A stretch of DNA of 11,828 bases from Anaerolineales bacterium (GTDB lineage: Bacteria; Chloroflexota; Anaerolineae; Anaerolineales; Villigracilaceae): positions 1-11,828 of the forward strand of contig JAICRQ010000057.1 of the NCBI GenBank assembly GCA_025966435.1, in the 5' to 3' direction. This document shows, piece after piece, positions 1-7,150 of the stretch. The translations under genes and the position numbers were made by a program. The notes beneath the pieces are model-generated. The model was not told where the DNA came from. It did not search any database and worked only from the letters and a program-made list of their open reading frames with translations. The stretch's first letter is position 1, and every line of letters starts with the position of its first letter.

Positions 1-893
1 CGCAGGCTGAAATTGAGGACGGGATCAGATGTGTCTGGCAGTTTCCAGTTGACCACGAGATAGTGCTTCTTCTCGATATCCTGGTCCTCGCCGGCATCGT
101 AGGCCACTTCCACTTTCTTGGGGCGTTTGAACGGTTTTGCCAGCGGCACAACGGACTTCACTTTTTTCTTTTTATATGGCTTGAGATAGCCTTCCATAAG
201 CTCGAGGCGTTTTTCCGGGTCATCATTGCCATAGAAGTAGATGAAGGAATTGGAGGGATGATAATACGTCTCCCAGAAGTTCCTGAAGTTTTCGTAGGTA
301 AGGTCGGGGATGTGACGCGGATCACCGCCTGAGTCGATGCCGTAGATGTGCTTCGGGAAGAGTGACTCGATGACGCGCGTCTCCAGGACGCCATCCGGCG
401 AGGAATAGGCACCCTTCATCTCGTTGAAGACCACTCCTTTATAGATAAGCGGCTCGTTGGGATCGTTGAGCTCGTAATGCCAGCCTTCCTGCATCAACGT
501 CTGTTCGCTGATCAACGGGTGGAGCACGGCGTCCATGTAGACATCGATCAGGTTGTAGAAATCCTGGACGTTCTGGCTTGCTACAGGATAGCAGGTCTTA
601 TCTGGAAATGTGAACGCGTTGACAAACGTTGCCAGCGACCCTTTGAGCAGTTCGACAAACGGTTCTTTGACGGGATACTTCTCCGAGCCGTTCAGCACGC
701 TGTGTTCCAGGATATGCGGCACACCGGTTGAGTCCTTGGGGGTGGTACGGAAGTTGATGCTGAATACTTTGTTCTCATCGTCGTTGATGACCGAGAGCAG
801 CCGCGCGCCTGTCCGCTTGTGGACATATAACTTTGCAACGGAATTGAGTTCGGGGATATTTTCTTCTCGAACAAGATGGAATGCTTTGGACAT
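1..893 (-). CDS. M16C family zinc metallopeptidase (presequence protease/PreP-like), partial
   Basis: The N-terminal 297 codons of a peptidase are visible; the gene continues beyond base 1, so its C-terminal part is missing. Translation shows the inverted zinc motif HILEH (His60, Glu63, His64) followed by SVLNGSEKYPVKEPF, and a second block NEMKGAYSSPDG in which Glu158 is the likely third zinc ligand, 98 residues after His60. These blocks match the M16C branch (human PITRM1 and bacterial PreP-like proteins), which degrades short unstructured peptides inside a closed chamber. Complete members are usually close to 1000 residues, so roughly two thirds should lie outside the window. The ATG at 893 follows a strong GAGGAG Shine-Dalgarno by 4 bases. 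No signal peptide is visible, so a cytoplasmic enzyme is expected. It lies 50 bases downstream of the methyltransferase on the same strand and may be co-transcribed. The family call is firm; the substrate is unknown. Confidence 0.9.
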   Translation of the reverse strand, partial: MSKAFHLVREENIPELNSVAKLYVHKRTGARLLSVINDDENKVFSINFRTTPKDSTGVPHILEHSVLNGSEKYPVKEPFVELLKGSLATFVNAFTFPDKTCYPVASQNVQDFYNLIDVYMDAVLHPLISEQTLMQEGWHYELNDPNEPLIYKGVVFNEMKGAYSSPDGVLETRVIESLFPKHIYGIDSGGDPRHIPDLTYENFRNFWETYYHPSNSFIYFYGNDDPEKRLELMEGYLKPYKKKKVKSVVPLAKPFKRPKKVEVAYDAGEDQDIEKKHYLVVNWKLPDTSDPVLNFSL

Positions 894-916
894 AGTTCTC
901 CTCTGAGGGTTTTAGT

Positions 917-966
917 GTAGTTGCGACTTTAGTCGCCAAAAAATCAACGGCTGAAGCCGTTACTAC
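917..966. repeat. REP-like double palindrome
   Basis: Two adjacent near-perfect hairpins are visible: GCGACT-tt-AGTCGC (923-936) and AACGGCT-ga-AGCCGTT (946-961), separated by a short A-rich spacer. The outer ends are also inverted with respect to each other (GTAGT at 917, ACTAC ending at 966). The arrangement resembles REP/BIME-type interspersed palindromes that sit between genes and at 3' ends. It fills most of the gap between the methyltransferase and the M16 peptidase and overlaps the methyltransferase stop codon. Only this copy was found in the window, so calling it a dispersed family is inference. Confidence 0.6.
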
Positions 967-2023
967 GAATTTTCTCTCTCAACTCATCGATTAAAACCTT
1001 ATCTCCGTTTTCATCTTCATAAAACCACAAATCCCATCCGTTGGCAGGGGCGTTGTTCATGAGGGATTTCGCAATTCCGTGAATGCTCCCTGTAAGCTTG
1101 CCGCAGCGCAAATGCCCATTGGACAGGATCTTTGCCTTTTTGCCATTCTTCGCAAAGTAAAGGATCTGCCCTGGTTGGAGAAGTCCGTTTTCGAGCAGTG
1201 CTCCAAACGGGACCCGCGCGAGCTTTCGTTTCTCGACGTTAAGCGCCTCTTCGTCGGTTCGCTGCACGGCGTCGATTCGTTTCTGCGCGAGCCGAATGTA
1301 CTTCTTGTCGCGTTCGATGCCGATCCAGTTGCGCCCCAGCTTCTTGGCAACCGCGCCTGTTGTGCCGGTCCCAAAAAACGGATCGAGGACCACATCGCCG
1401 AGGTTGGAGGATGCCATAATAACGCGATAGAGAAGTGCCTCCGGCTTTTGCGTGGAATGTGCTTTCGTCCCATTCGTACGGATGCGTTGTTTGCCCGTCG
1501 CTAAAGTAAGACTCCAATCGGAGCGCATCTGTAGATCGTCATTCAGTGCCTTCATTGATTTGTGATTGAATGTATATCGAGCGCCTTGTTTCTTCTGTGC
1601 CCAGATCATTGTCTCATGCGCGTTGGTGAAGCGCACGCCTCTGAAATTGGGCATGGGGTTGCGCTTGATCCACACAATGTCATTCAGAATCCAGAATCCC
1701 AAATCCTGCATGATAGACCCGACACGGTAAATATTGTGATAGGACCCGATCGCCCAGATCGTGCCAGTCTCTTTCAGAACGCGCTGACATGCGGATAGCC
1801 ACTCGCGGGTAAAGGCGTCGTATTCGGCAAAACCGTTGAACTGATCCCAGCCATCGTTCACCCCGTTGACCTTTGTCATGTTGGGGCGAAACAAGTCATT
1901 GCGGAGCTGCAGGTTATACGGGGGATCTGCAAAGATTAATTCCACCGAGCTCTGCGGCAGAGATTTGAGAATCTCAATGCAATTGCCGTGCAGGATGGAG
2001 TTGACAGGCAGGGATTCAGACAC
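944..2023 (-). CDS. Solitary beta-class adenine-specific DNA methyltransferase, CcrM/HinfI type
   Basis: The 359-residue protein transfers a methyl group from S-adenosylmethionine to adenine in DNA. Catalytic motif IV DPPY (33-36) comes before the AdoMet-binding motif DPFFGTG (214-220), the order that defines the beta class. Between them are blocks such as GSYHNIYRVG (93-102), GFWILNDIVW (109-118) and NPMPNF (122-127), which agree closely with remembered Caulobacter CcrM, an enzyme of almost the same length that methylates GANTC. Residues about 270-353 form a RAMA domain (VPFGALLENGLL, GSIHGI), the DNA-contacting C-terminal module of CcrM and HinfI methylases. GANTC specificity is inferred, not shown. 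No restriction endonuclease is adjacent, so it appears to be an orphan. The start is GTG at 2023, two bases after the stop of the glycine-zipper gene, suggesting translational coupling. The last six or seven codons and the TGA come from the REP-like element. Confidence 0.93.
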   Translation of the reverse strand: MSESLPVNSILHGNCIEILKSLPQSSVELIFADPPYNLQLRNDLFRPNMTKVNGVNDGWDQFNGFAEYDAFTREWLSACQRVLKETGTIWAIGSYHNIYRVGSIMQDLGFWILNDIVWIKRNPMPNFRGVRFTNAHETMIWAQKKQGARYTFNHKSMKALNDDLQMRSDWSLTLATGKQRIRTNGTKAHSTQKPEALLYRVIMASSNLGDVVLDPFFGTGTTGAVAKKLGRNWIGIERDKKYIRLAQKRIDAVQRTDEEALNVEKRKLARVPFGALLENGLLQPGQILYFAKNGKKAKILSNGHLRCGKLTGSIHGIAKSLMNNAPANGWDLWFYEDENGDKVLIDELREKIRSNGFSR

Positions 2024-2025
2024 GG

Positions 2026-2220
2026 TTATCTGTCTTTACCTCTTTGCGACAGCCCGGCGCCCAGAGCCACACCTATGGCAACACCAATGCCCACACCCAT
2101 CGCAAGGTTATCCATCGCAGAGCCTATTGCTGCCCCAATCGCGATGCCAATGGCGATCCCTAATCCCAAGGACCGGTTTTGGGGTTTGTCAGATTGCGGT
2201 TCTTTTTGTTCGTTAGACAT
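2026..2220 (-). CDS. Small glycine-zipper membrane protein
   Basis: This 64-residue protein has a charged hydrophilic N-terminus (about 20 residues, rich in Lys, Gln and Asp) followed by two hydrophobic segments with repeated G-x-x-x-G and AIG patterns, separated by a short SAMDNLAM turn, and a basic tail QRGKDR. This is the layout of a glycine-zipper hairpin that packs in a membrane. The function is not recognised. An ATG two codons upstream (2226) is in frame, but the AAAGG Shine-Dalgarno lies 8 bases before the ATG at 2220 and only 2 before the other, so 2220 is preferred. It is the first gene of the unit with the methyltransferase, whose GTG start follows its TAA by two bases. The low-complexity, Ala/Gly-rich composition means sequence searches will give many weak matches. 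Confidence 0.7.
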   Translation of the reverse strand: MSNEQKEPQSDKPQNRSLGLGIAIGIAIGAAIGSAMDNLAMGVGIGVAIGVALGAGLSQRGKDR

Positions 2221-2294
2221 GATCATTGCCTTTCGTGAAAGGTTTTGCGTCGAAGAACTTGATTTATGAGGAAACGGGAGCTGTATTGCTTGAA

Positions 2295-2300
2295 ATTATA
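2295..2300 (-). promoter_or_regulatory. Candidate -10 box for the glycine-zipper/methyltransferase unit
   Basis: A perfect TATAAT on the minus strand lies 75 bases upstream of the zipper start. No good -35 hexamer stands at 16-18 bases; the upstream sequence is weak. The rest of the 245-base divergent gap (2221-2465) holds no ORF, hairpin or repeat that I can see, and no clear promoter for the plus-strand LCP gene. Confidence 0.4.
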
Positions 2301-2465
2301 CCTTTACATGTGGGTTCCGAAGAGCCAGACAGTGACGTATCTCAACCGGATGCGCGGGAACAATTCCAGGCTGGATTTCATTGTATAAAAAGAGCCATAT
2401 CTGTTACTCTATGTCTTGAATATTTTCCGATACCGTCCGTAATTCCCTGCTGATCTTACAACGTT

Positions 2466-3524
2466 ATGCGAATCCTTCGAATTTTCTGCTGCATTTTGCC
2501 TCTTTCCCTGTTAATCGCCTGTGGAGCTCTGAATCGGATCAATCCGCTCGCCGCCACAGTGACTTCGACTGCCTCCCTGACCCCGACCGCCACGATCACG
2601 CAAACACCTAAACCGACGATTACCCCAACGCCAACCGAGGTCCCTGCAATGTGTGGCGGGCCGCGTGTCATGTTTATCCTGCTAGTTGGGAGTGATGCCC
2701 GCCAGGACAGCTATAGAATTGGTCTGGCGGATTCGATGCGGCTCGTGCGGGTCGATTTTGTCGAGCCCAGTATCCAGGTCTTAGCCTTCCCGCGTGACCT
2801 GTATGTGGAGATCCCAGACATCGTGGGGCAAAACGGCATCACACATGGGAAGCTCAACCAAGCATTTCTCTACGGCAACCCGGGCTACGACTATTATGAC
2901 GGTCCCGGGCAGGGTCCGGGTTTACTCGCACGAACGCTGGAACACAACTTCGGCGCGCAGGTGGACCATTATGTTGCCGTGAACCTGCAAACCTTTGTGC
3001 GGATCATCGATACTCTGGGCGGCATCGATATCGAGTTGCCGTATATAGTGGACGGGCGTGTGAGAGGGTCGCGAGATCCCAGCCGCTATTTCGCCGCCGG
3101 AGAACAACACCTGGATGGATACCGCGCGATGCTGTTAGCGCGCCTGCGGCCGGGCGGAGATCTTCAACGACTGGAAATACAAAATCTTATTCTACTTTCT
3201 CTGGCAGACCAACTCCTAAGCCCGACCACCATTCTAAAATTCCCTCAATTGATCGAGTCCTTCGAAGAATCACTCCAAACGGATCTGGGTCCGATAGAGC
3301 TTGGTCAGTTGCTCTGCTTGCGAAACAAGATCGATACAGAAAAGATCGATTTCCTTAGTTTCCCCGAACCCCTGTTCAAAAACGAACGCGTACGGGATCG
3401 TGTACTTGGCAACATATCCATTTTGGACGCGGATTTTGAGGTGTTGACGGATTACGTGAAGAGATTTAGCGAAGGGTCATGGCGCGAGCCGGAAGAAAAT
3501 ATCCGTGAAGAGTTTATGCCCTAG
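2466..3524 (+). CDS. LCP (LytR-CpsA-Psr) family protein with lipoprotein signal
   Basis: LCP enzymes move undecaprenyl-linked polymers (teichoic acids, capsule, arabinogalactan) onto peptidoglycan outside the membrane. The 352-residue protein starts with a short basic and hydrophobic signal ending in the lipobox LIAC (Cys19), followed by a Thr/Pro-rich linker (about 32-60) that would hold the domain away from the membrane. LCP signatures follow: LADSMRLVRVD (87-97), AFPRDLYVEIP (107-117), TLGGIDIELP (183-192), HLDGYRAMLLARLR (215-228) and GGDLQRLEIQ (230-239), which keep the conserved arginines and aspartates that bind the lipid pyrophosphate. The usual RSDTM block is altered to RIGLADSM and the usual GR to QR, so it is a divergent member. 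Most LCP proteins are anchored by a transmembrane helix, so a lipid anchor is less usual. No Shine-Dalgarno is visible before the ATG. It stands alone: divergent from the methyltransferase unit and convergent with the flavoprotein gene. Confidence 0.88.
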   Translation: MRILRIFCCILPLSLLIACGALNRINPLAATVTSTASLTPTATITQTPKPTITPTPTEVPAMCGGPRVMFILLVGSDARQDSYRIGLADSMRLVRVDFVEPSIQVLAFPRDLYVEIPDIVGQNGITHGKLNQAFLYGNPGYDYYDGPGQGPGLLARTLEHNFGAQVDHYVAVNLQTFVRIIDTLGGIDIELPYIVDGRVRGSRDPSRYFAAGEQHLDGYRAMLLARLRPGGDLQRLEIQNLILLSLADQLLSPTTILKFPQLIESFEESLQTDLGPIELGQLLCLRNKIDTEKIDFLSFPEPLFKNERVRDRVLGNISILDADFEVLTDYVKRFSEGSWREPEENIREEFMP

Positions 3525-3583
3525 GGCCTGGATGTATCAGGTTCTGCCTTTGGACACTGTGCGCAAGGGACGGCAGATCTGAG

Positions 3584-4378
3584 CTACGACAAGTTTTCCA
3601 GGCATCGTTTTGCCAGCGTTGCGGCAACATCCATACGGTACTCCGCGCTTGCCCATTCGTCGGTGGCTTCGTGGAAGGCATTGCGGGCGGCGGATTGCGC
3701 GGAGTGGAGGCGGTTGTCTGTAGCTGAAGCATCGCTCTTTTCGGTCTCGGTGCCGTCCATTGCCAGGATGGGACTTTTGCCGTAGCCGCCGAGCGCAAGA
3801 CGGGTTCGGCCGGAGTTCCAAAGGGCGAGCGCAGCGCAGACAATTGGTTTATCAGCGGGGGTGCGGGAGACATACTCAAAGGCGAATTTGATGTTGAGAG
3901 GAATAGTGATGGATGTAATCAATGCCCCCTGCAAATTGGGGAGGGGCAGAAATTCCCCGATATTTGATACGCGACTCTCGATCTTCGAGTCCTCTAACTT
4001 GGTTTGTTCCAGCTTCGCGTCCAGAGCTAGCAGTACGGTAGCAAACGTAGAACGCCCGTCACAAGAGACGAGAGTACCAGCGACGGTCGCCGCGTTGCGG
4101 AGGTTGAGGGGCGCTTCCAGCTTGATGGCAGGCTTCAGCGCATCCGGGCAAAGCTCCGAGATTAACAATTCCTGCAAGGTGACTGTTGCACCGATCTTGA
4201 GGCTGTTGCCCTGTTTCTCGATACTGTTCAGGTTGAGAGATTGGAGATCCACCGCTTCCACGGGATCTGCCCCGGGTTTGGAGAGAACCGTGCCGCCTCC
4301 AAGCGGAGTACGGTTTGGTTGAGATAAAAGCGCGAGAGCCTCATCGAGTGTCTTAGGTCTGTGATAAGCAGTGATCAT
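3584..4378 (-). CDS. FAD-binding subunit of a molybdenum hydroxylase (xanthine/CO dehydrogenase type)
   Basis: The 264-residue protein resembles the medium, FAD-carrying subunit of xanthine dehydrogenase and aerobic CO dehydrogenase (CoxM/XdhB type), which passes electrons from iron-sulfur clusters to the acceptor. The opening AYHRPKTLDEALALL is typical. TPLGGGTVL (24-32) fits the first FAD pyrophosphate loop and NLRNAATVAGTL (92-103) the second, normally IRN.A..GGNL. Residues about 164-260 correspond to the C-terminal flavoprotein domain, ending with SAEYRMDVAATLAKRCL. Between the domains a run of Lys/Glu/Ser (122-137) looks degenerate. It is somewhat short, and the second loop has AGTL in place of GGNL. 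The start is supported by GGGAG five bases before ATG 4378. Neither the molybdopterin nor the 2Fe-2S subunit is adjacent, so its partners must be encoded elsewhere, or it is a stray paralogue. The domain family is clear; the substrate is unknown. Confidence 0.83.
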   Translation of the reverse strand: MITAYHRPKTLDEALALLSQPNRTPLGGGTVLSKPGADPVEAVDLQSLNLNSIEKQGNSLKIGATVTLQELLISELCPDALKPAIKLEAPLNLRNAATVAGTLVSCDGRSTFATVLLALDAKLEQTKLEDSKIESRVSNIGEFLPLPNLQGALITSITIPLNIKFAFEYVSRTPADKPIVCAALALWNSGRTRLALGGYGKSPILAMDGTETEKSDASATDNRLHSAQSAARNAFHEATDEWASAEYRMDVAATLAKRCLENLS

Positions 4379-4401
4379 GTTTTCTCCCGGGAAGTAACTT
4401 T

Positions 4402-4407
4402 ATTATA
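4402..4407 (-). promoter_or_regulatory. Candidate -10 box for the FAD-subunit gene
   Basis: A perfect TATAAT on the minus strand lies 24 bases from the ATG at 4378, giving a 5' leader of about 17 bases that contains the GGGAG ribosome site. The position of the -35 box falls inside the terminator hairpin of the upstream gene and matches the consensus poorly. Confidence 0.5.
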
Positions 4408-4412
4408 CAGTT

Positions 4413-4448
4413 AAAAACGTACCGCCATCATCTGATGGCGGTACGTTT
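4413..4448 (-). terminator. Rho-independent terminator of the sigma/LysM-protein operon
   Basis: A perfect 16-bp stem (4415-4430 with 4433-4448) closes a two-base loop. In minus-strand reading the 3' arm runs into TTTTT and then AACTG. The hairpin begins six bases after the stop codon of the 898-residue LysM protein. The strong stem and U-tract support intrinsic termination on the minus strand; no comparable U-tract is present on the plus strand. Confidence 0.85.
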
Positions 4449-4453
4449 AACGT

Positions 4454-7150
4454 TTATCCTGGAGCCCGATGGGGAGCAAGCTCAGGGAGAAGGAATTCCT
4501 GCTTCAGTGCCTGTACTAAAAACTCCACTTCACTGCCGTCGCTGGAATGACCATAGAAGCGCCATGCCGGTTGAATATAGCGCGGACCCGGGGACGGGTT
4601 CTGGTCTCTAAATTGTGGATTCGGGATGTAATAGACCAGTTCTACCTTTTCAATCGTTAGCGATGGCGAAGGAATGGTATGAGGTTCCCCCTGTTCACTA
4701 AAGAAATTGGGCTGGTCAGCTGAAATCATGAATTCAGACGGATCTTCCAGTGGATTAAACACTGCCGCGCTGAAAACGTGCAAGGTTGGGTAGCCACCGA
4801 ACGTTTCTTCTGGAACGATCAGTGCTTCGAGGAGCACCTCACTTCCTTCCGTCCCGACAATCGTCATGTCTGGAAGTGAGATCGCTTGCAGTTGTGCGTA
4901 GGTCGTACCATCGGATGCGGTGAACAGGGCTACCTGTTGTCCTTCTAATTCGGTAAGCCGTTGCTTACCTTGGATGATCTGAAACTGCAAATCGGGATAA
5001 GGCGCTTCATACTTCTCCACGCTGATCACAGGTGTTCCGTTCCTATCCACATATTTCACAGTACCCCAGATGTCGAGGGGGCGATTATGATACTGGAGAA
5101 GCGCCTCATAGGTGACATTCTCCAGAAACGCGAACAGCATAGAGCCATCGTCCTGTTTGGTGTAAAAGCCAAACTCATTTCGTGAAGTTCCATCGGCTTG
5201 TTGGTAAACCCCAACAATGAGCGTTCCGCGCTGTTGTACAAACTGCCTGCCAACGAAAGGATTATCTGTCTGTTGCCCGGGGATAAAAAGTTTCTGTCCC
5301 AGATAGACGATATCATCGGTGAGCTCGTTTGCCTGCTTCAACTCCTCCACCGTAATTCCAAAGTTCAAAGCTATAGAACTTAGCGTGTCGTTCTCCTGAA
5401 CGATATATTCGGCGGTTCCTGCGTTTGGCTGTCCGATAGGAACCGTAAGCGTTTTCCCTGGTATCAGAACTCCCCCATCCAACAAGGCATTTGCCTGACG
5501 GATATCCTCTGGGCTGACCCCATAGGCTTCGGCAATCGCAAATACCGTGTCTCCTTCCTTCACAACATACTCAATCGTGCCTTGCGTAGAGTCCGGGTGA
5601 GGCGTTGGGCTCGGAAATGGCACTGGCGTTCCACTCAAATTGAGCTGGTAAAAACCAGTCCCTGCGCCACCGCCTCCGCCGCCCTGAGAACCTGCCGGAA
5701 AGTACTGAATGGAAGTCCATTCAAAGGCGCCATTGACGATGATGCCATTCACGGCAAGATAATCCCCCTGCGCAATGTCGATGTCCATTGGTAAATCCGA
5801 AGGTGCATCCACGATCTCATATTCTCCGCTGTTATTATCCGCAGTCAGTACCACCCGATCGCCTTCCCTTCGCAGAATACCGGAGAGATACGTCTCGGGC
5901 AGGTCGGTGACATTCCAAGAAACCACATTGAAGACGCGGATGCCATTCTCAACTGTGAATTGTCCCGTCGCTTCGACATAAGTCGACGAATCAACATTTT
6001 CGATTCCGCTGGTATTGCCAACTGCCGTAAAGGAACCAATAGCGATGAACGGTGTCCCACCTGGTTCGGCAGCTGGATAGGATAGGGGCAAACCGTAGAT
6101 GGTGAGGGGCTGGTTGTCAGGATAGGAGCGGGACCAAAACTCGGTTTCTGAGCTTCCTATCGAGCGCATGCTCTCCAGAACGCCATTTTGGATCATATCG
6201 GATTGCGCCAACACCTGTTGGAACGCCTCTTCCGCTGTGCGGATGGTGTATGTACCTTCAATAGAGTCAAAGCCGATCTTATAAGATGTGACTCGTGTCA
6301 CCTGATGGTTCTGATCAAGGGTGAATTCGAACCGCTGGGGCATGTTGTGATCATAACGGACCGTTAATCCATCGGGCGTGAGAGGCAGAACGTAAAACAT
6401 GCCAGGATTTAGACTTGCACGCTCCACCTGGTACGGAATATCCAACCCATGTGCCTTCATGAATGTATCAATGGCAACAGAGGCTTGTTCGATGGTAATG
6501 TCTTTACTGCCCATATAATTGTAAGCACTGTAATCGGCGTAGTAGTCGTAGTTCCACGCGGAATGGACATAGATTCTTTGCTTGCCATCCGTGATAAGAA
6601 AAGCTGTGGTGTCAGGCAGGATTCCCGGTATCTGATACATCTTCCCCTGAATGCCATATTGACTTGACAGTGCATTTGCAACGTCAGTCGTGACAGATGG
6701 TTCATCCTGCAATACATATAATTTGGCATCTACAGGTGATTGTGGCAAAGGCACGGACAAATATAGTTGTGCCCCGCGCCAGTCATAGGCGCCTGTCTCA
6801 ATCGCAGGTGTGGGGTTCCCATCGGGAACAGCAGTCGGTATAGAAGTTGTTACAAGAGGGGCAACCGGCGTATCGTTGCTTGCGGGCTGAGGAGTCGGGA
6901 TGAGTGTCTTAATACTCCAGCTTAATACAACGGCTAAGAGGATCATTAAGGTTACCCAGCGAAGAGCTGGCGTAAATTGCTTCCACATATTTGCGAACCA
7001 GCCGCTTTTTGTCCTGCGTATGGCGCGCAATCTCTCCTCTAACTCTGCTGCGAATTGCGGGTTCGCATGTGTTTGCTCCGCCACCTGGCTCAACTGCTGG
7101 GCGATTTTCTCGTCTTCAGGGTTTATATCGTTTGGTAATCGTTCATTCAT
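4454..7150 (-). CDS. Large single-pass membrane protein with two LysM domains; probable anti-sigma factor/sensor
   Basis: This 898-residue protein has a charged cytoplasmic N-terminus (about 1-64), one transmembrane helix (about 65-83, WVTLMILLAVVLSWSIKTLI), a Pro/Thr-rich linker, then a long extracellular part. Around 370-485 and again after 635 there are beta-rich stretches (for example YLSGILRREGDRVVLTAD and QQRGTLIVGVYQQADG) that look like repeated small OB-like barrels; this is inference. Between them lie a Gly-rich run (490-496), a Pro-rich linker and two LysM domains (about 526-571, YVVKEGDTVFAIAEAYGVS; about 580-624, YIVQENDTLSSIALNFGIT), which in known families bind N-acetylglucosamine polymers. 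The cytoplasmic part lacks the HxxxCxxC zinc motif of many anti-sigma factors. The start at 7150 follows GGAGG by six bases and overlaps the ECF sigma stop by eight bases. This coupling is the main reason for proposing an anti-sigma or sensor role. No catalytic motif was recognised. Confidence 0.8.
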   Translation of the reverse strand: MNERLPNDINPEDEKIAQQLSQVAEQTHANPQFAAELEERLRAIRRTKSGWFANMWKQFTPALRWVTLMILLAVVLSWSIKTLIPTPQPASNDTPVAPLVTTSIPTAVPDGNPTPAIETGAYDWRGAQLYLSVPLPQSPVDAKLYVLQDEPSVTTDVANALSSQYGIQGKMYQIPGILPDTTAFLITDGKQRIYVHSAWNYDYYADYSAYNYMGSKDITIEQASVAIDTFMKAHGLDIPYQVERASLNPGMFYVLPLTPDGLTVRYDHNMPQRFEFTLDQNHQVTRVTSYKIGFDSIEGTYTIRTAEEAFQQVLAQSDMIQNGVLESMRSIGSSETEFWSRSYPDNQPLTIYGLPLSYPAAEPGGTPFIAIGSFTAVGNTSGIENVDSSTYVEATGQFTVENGIRVFNVVSWNVTDLPETYLSGILRREGDRVVLTADNNSGEYEIVDAPSDLPMDIDIAQGDYLAVNGIIVNGAFEWTSIQYFPAGSQGGGGGGAGTGFYQLNLSGTPVPFPSPTPHPDSTQGTIEYVVKEGDTVFAIAEAYGVSPEDIRQANALLDGGVLIPGKTLTVPIGQPNAGTAEYIVQENDTLSSIALNFGITVEELKQANELTDDIVYLGQKLFIPGQQTDNPFVGRQFVQQRGTLIVGVYQQADGTSRNEFGFYTKQDDGSMLFAFLENVTYEALLQYHNRPLDIWGTVKYVDRNGTPVISVEKYEAPYPDLQFQIIQGKQRLTELEGQQVALFTASDGTTYAQLQAISLPDMTIVGTEGSEVLLEALIVPEETFGGYPTLHVFSAAVFNPLEDPSEFMISADQPNFFSEQGEPHTIPSPSLTIEKVELVYYIPNPQFRDQNPSPGPRYIQPAWRFYGHSSDGSEVEFLVQALKQEFLLPELAPHRAPG

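Noticed and set aside
2381..2411. TTGTAT ... TACTCT as a promoter for the LCP gene.
   Set aside because: The -10 matches only three of six bases and several equally weak pairs occur nearby in this A/T-rich gap.
2560..2645. Thr/Pro codon repeats in the LCP gene as a DNA repeat array.
   Set aside because: The repetition follows from a low-complexity Thr/Pro protein linker after the lipobox; the DNA copies vary and do not form a true tandem array.
3861..4322. A 153-residue open frame on the plus strand opposite the FAD-subunit gene.
   Set aside because: It is antisense to a gene with clear domain motifs, and its own translation shows no recognisable domain or ribosome-binding site.
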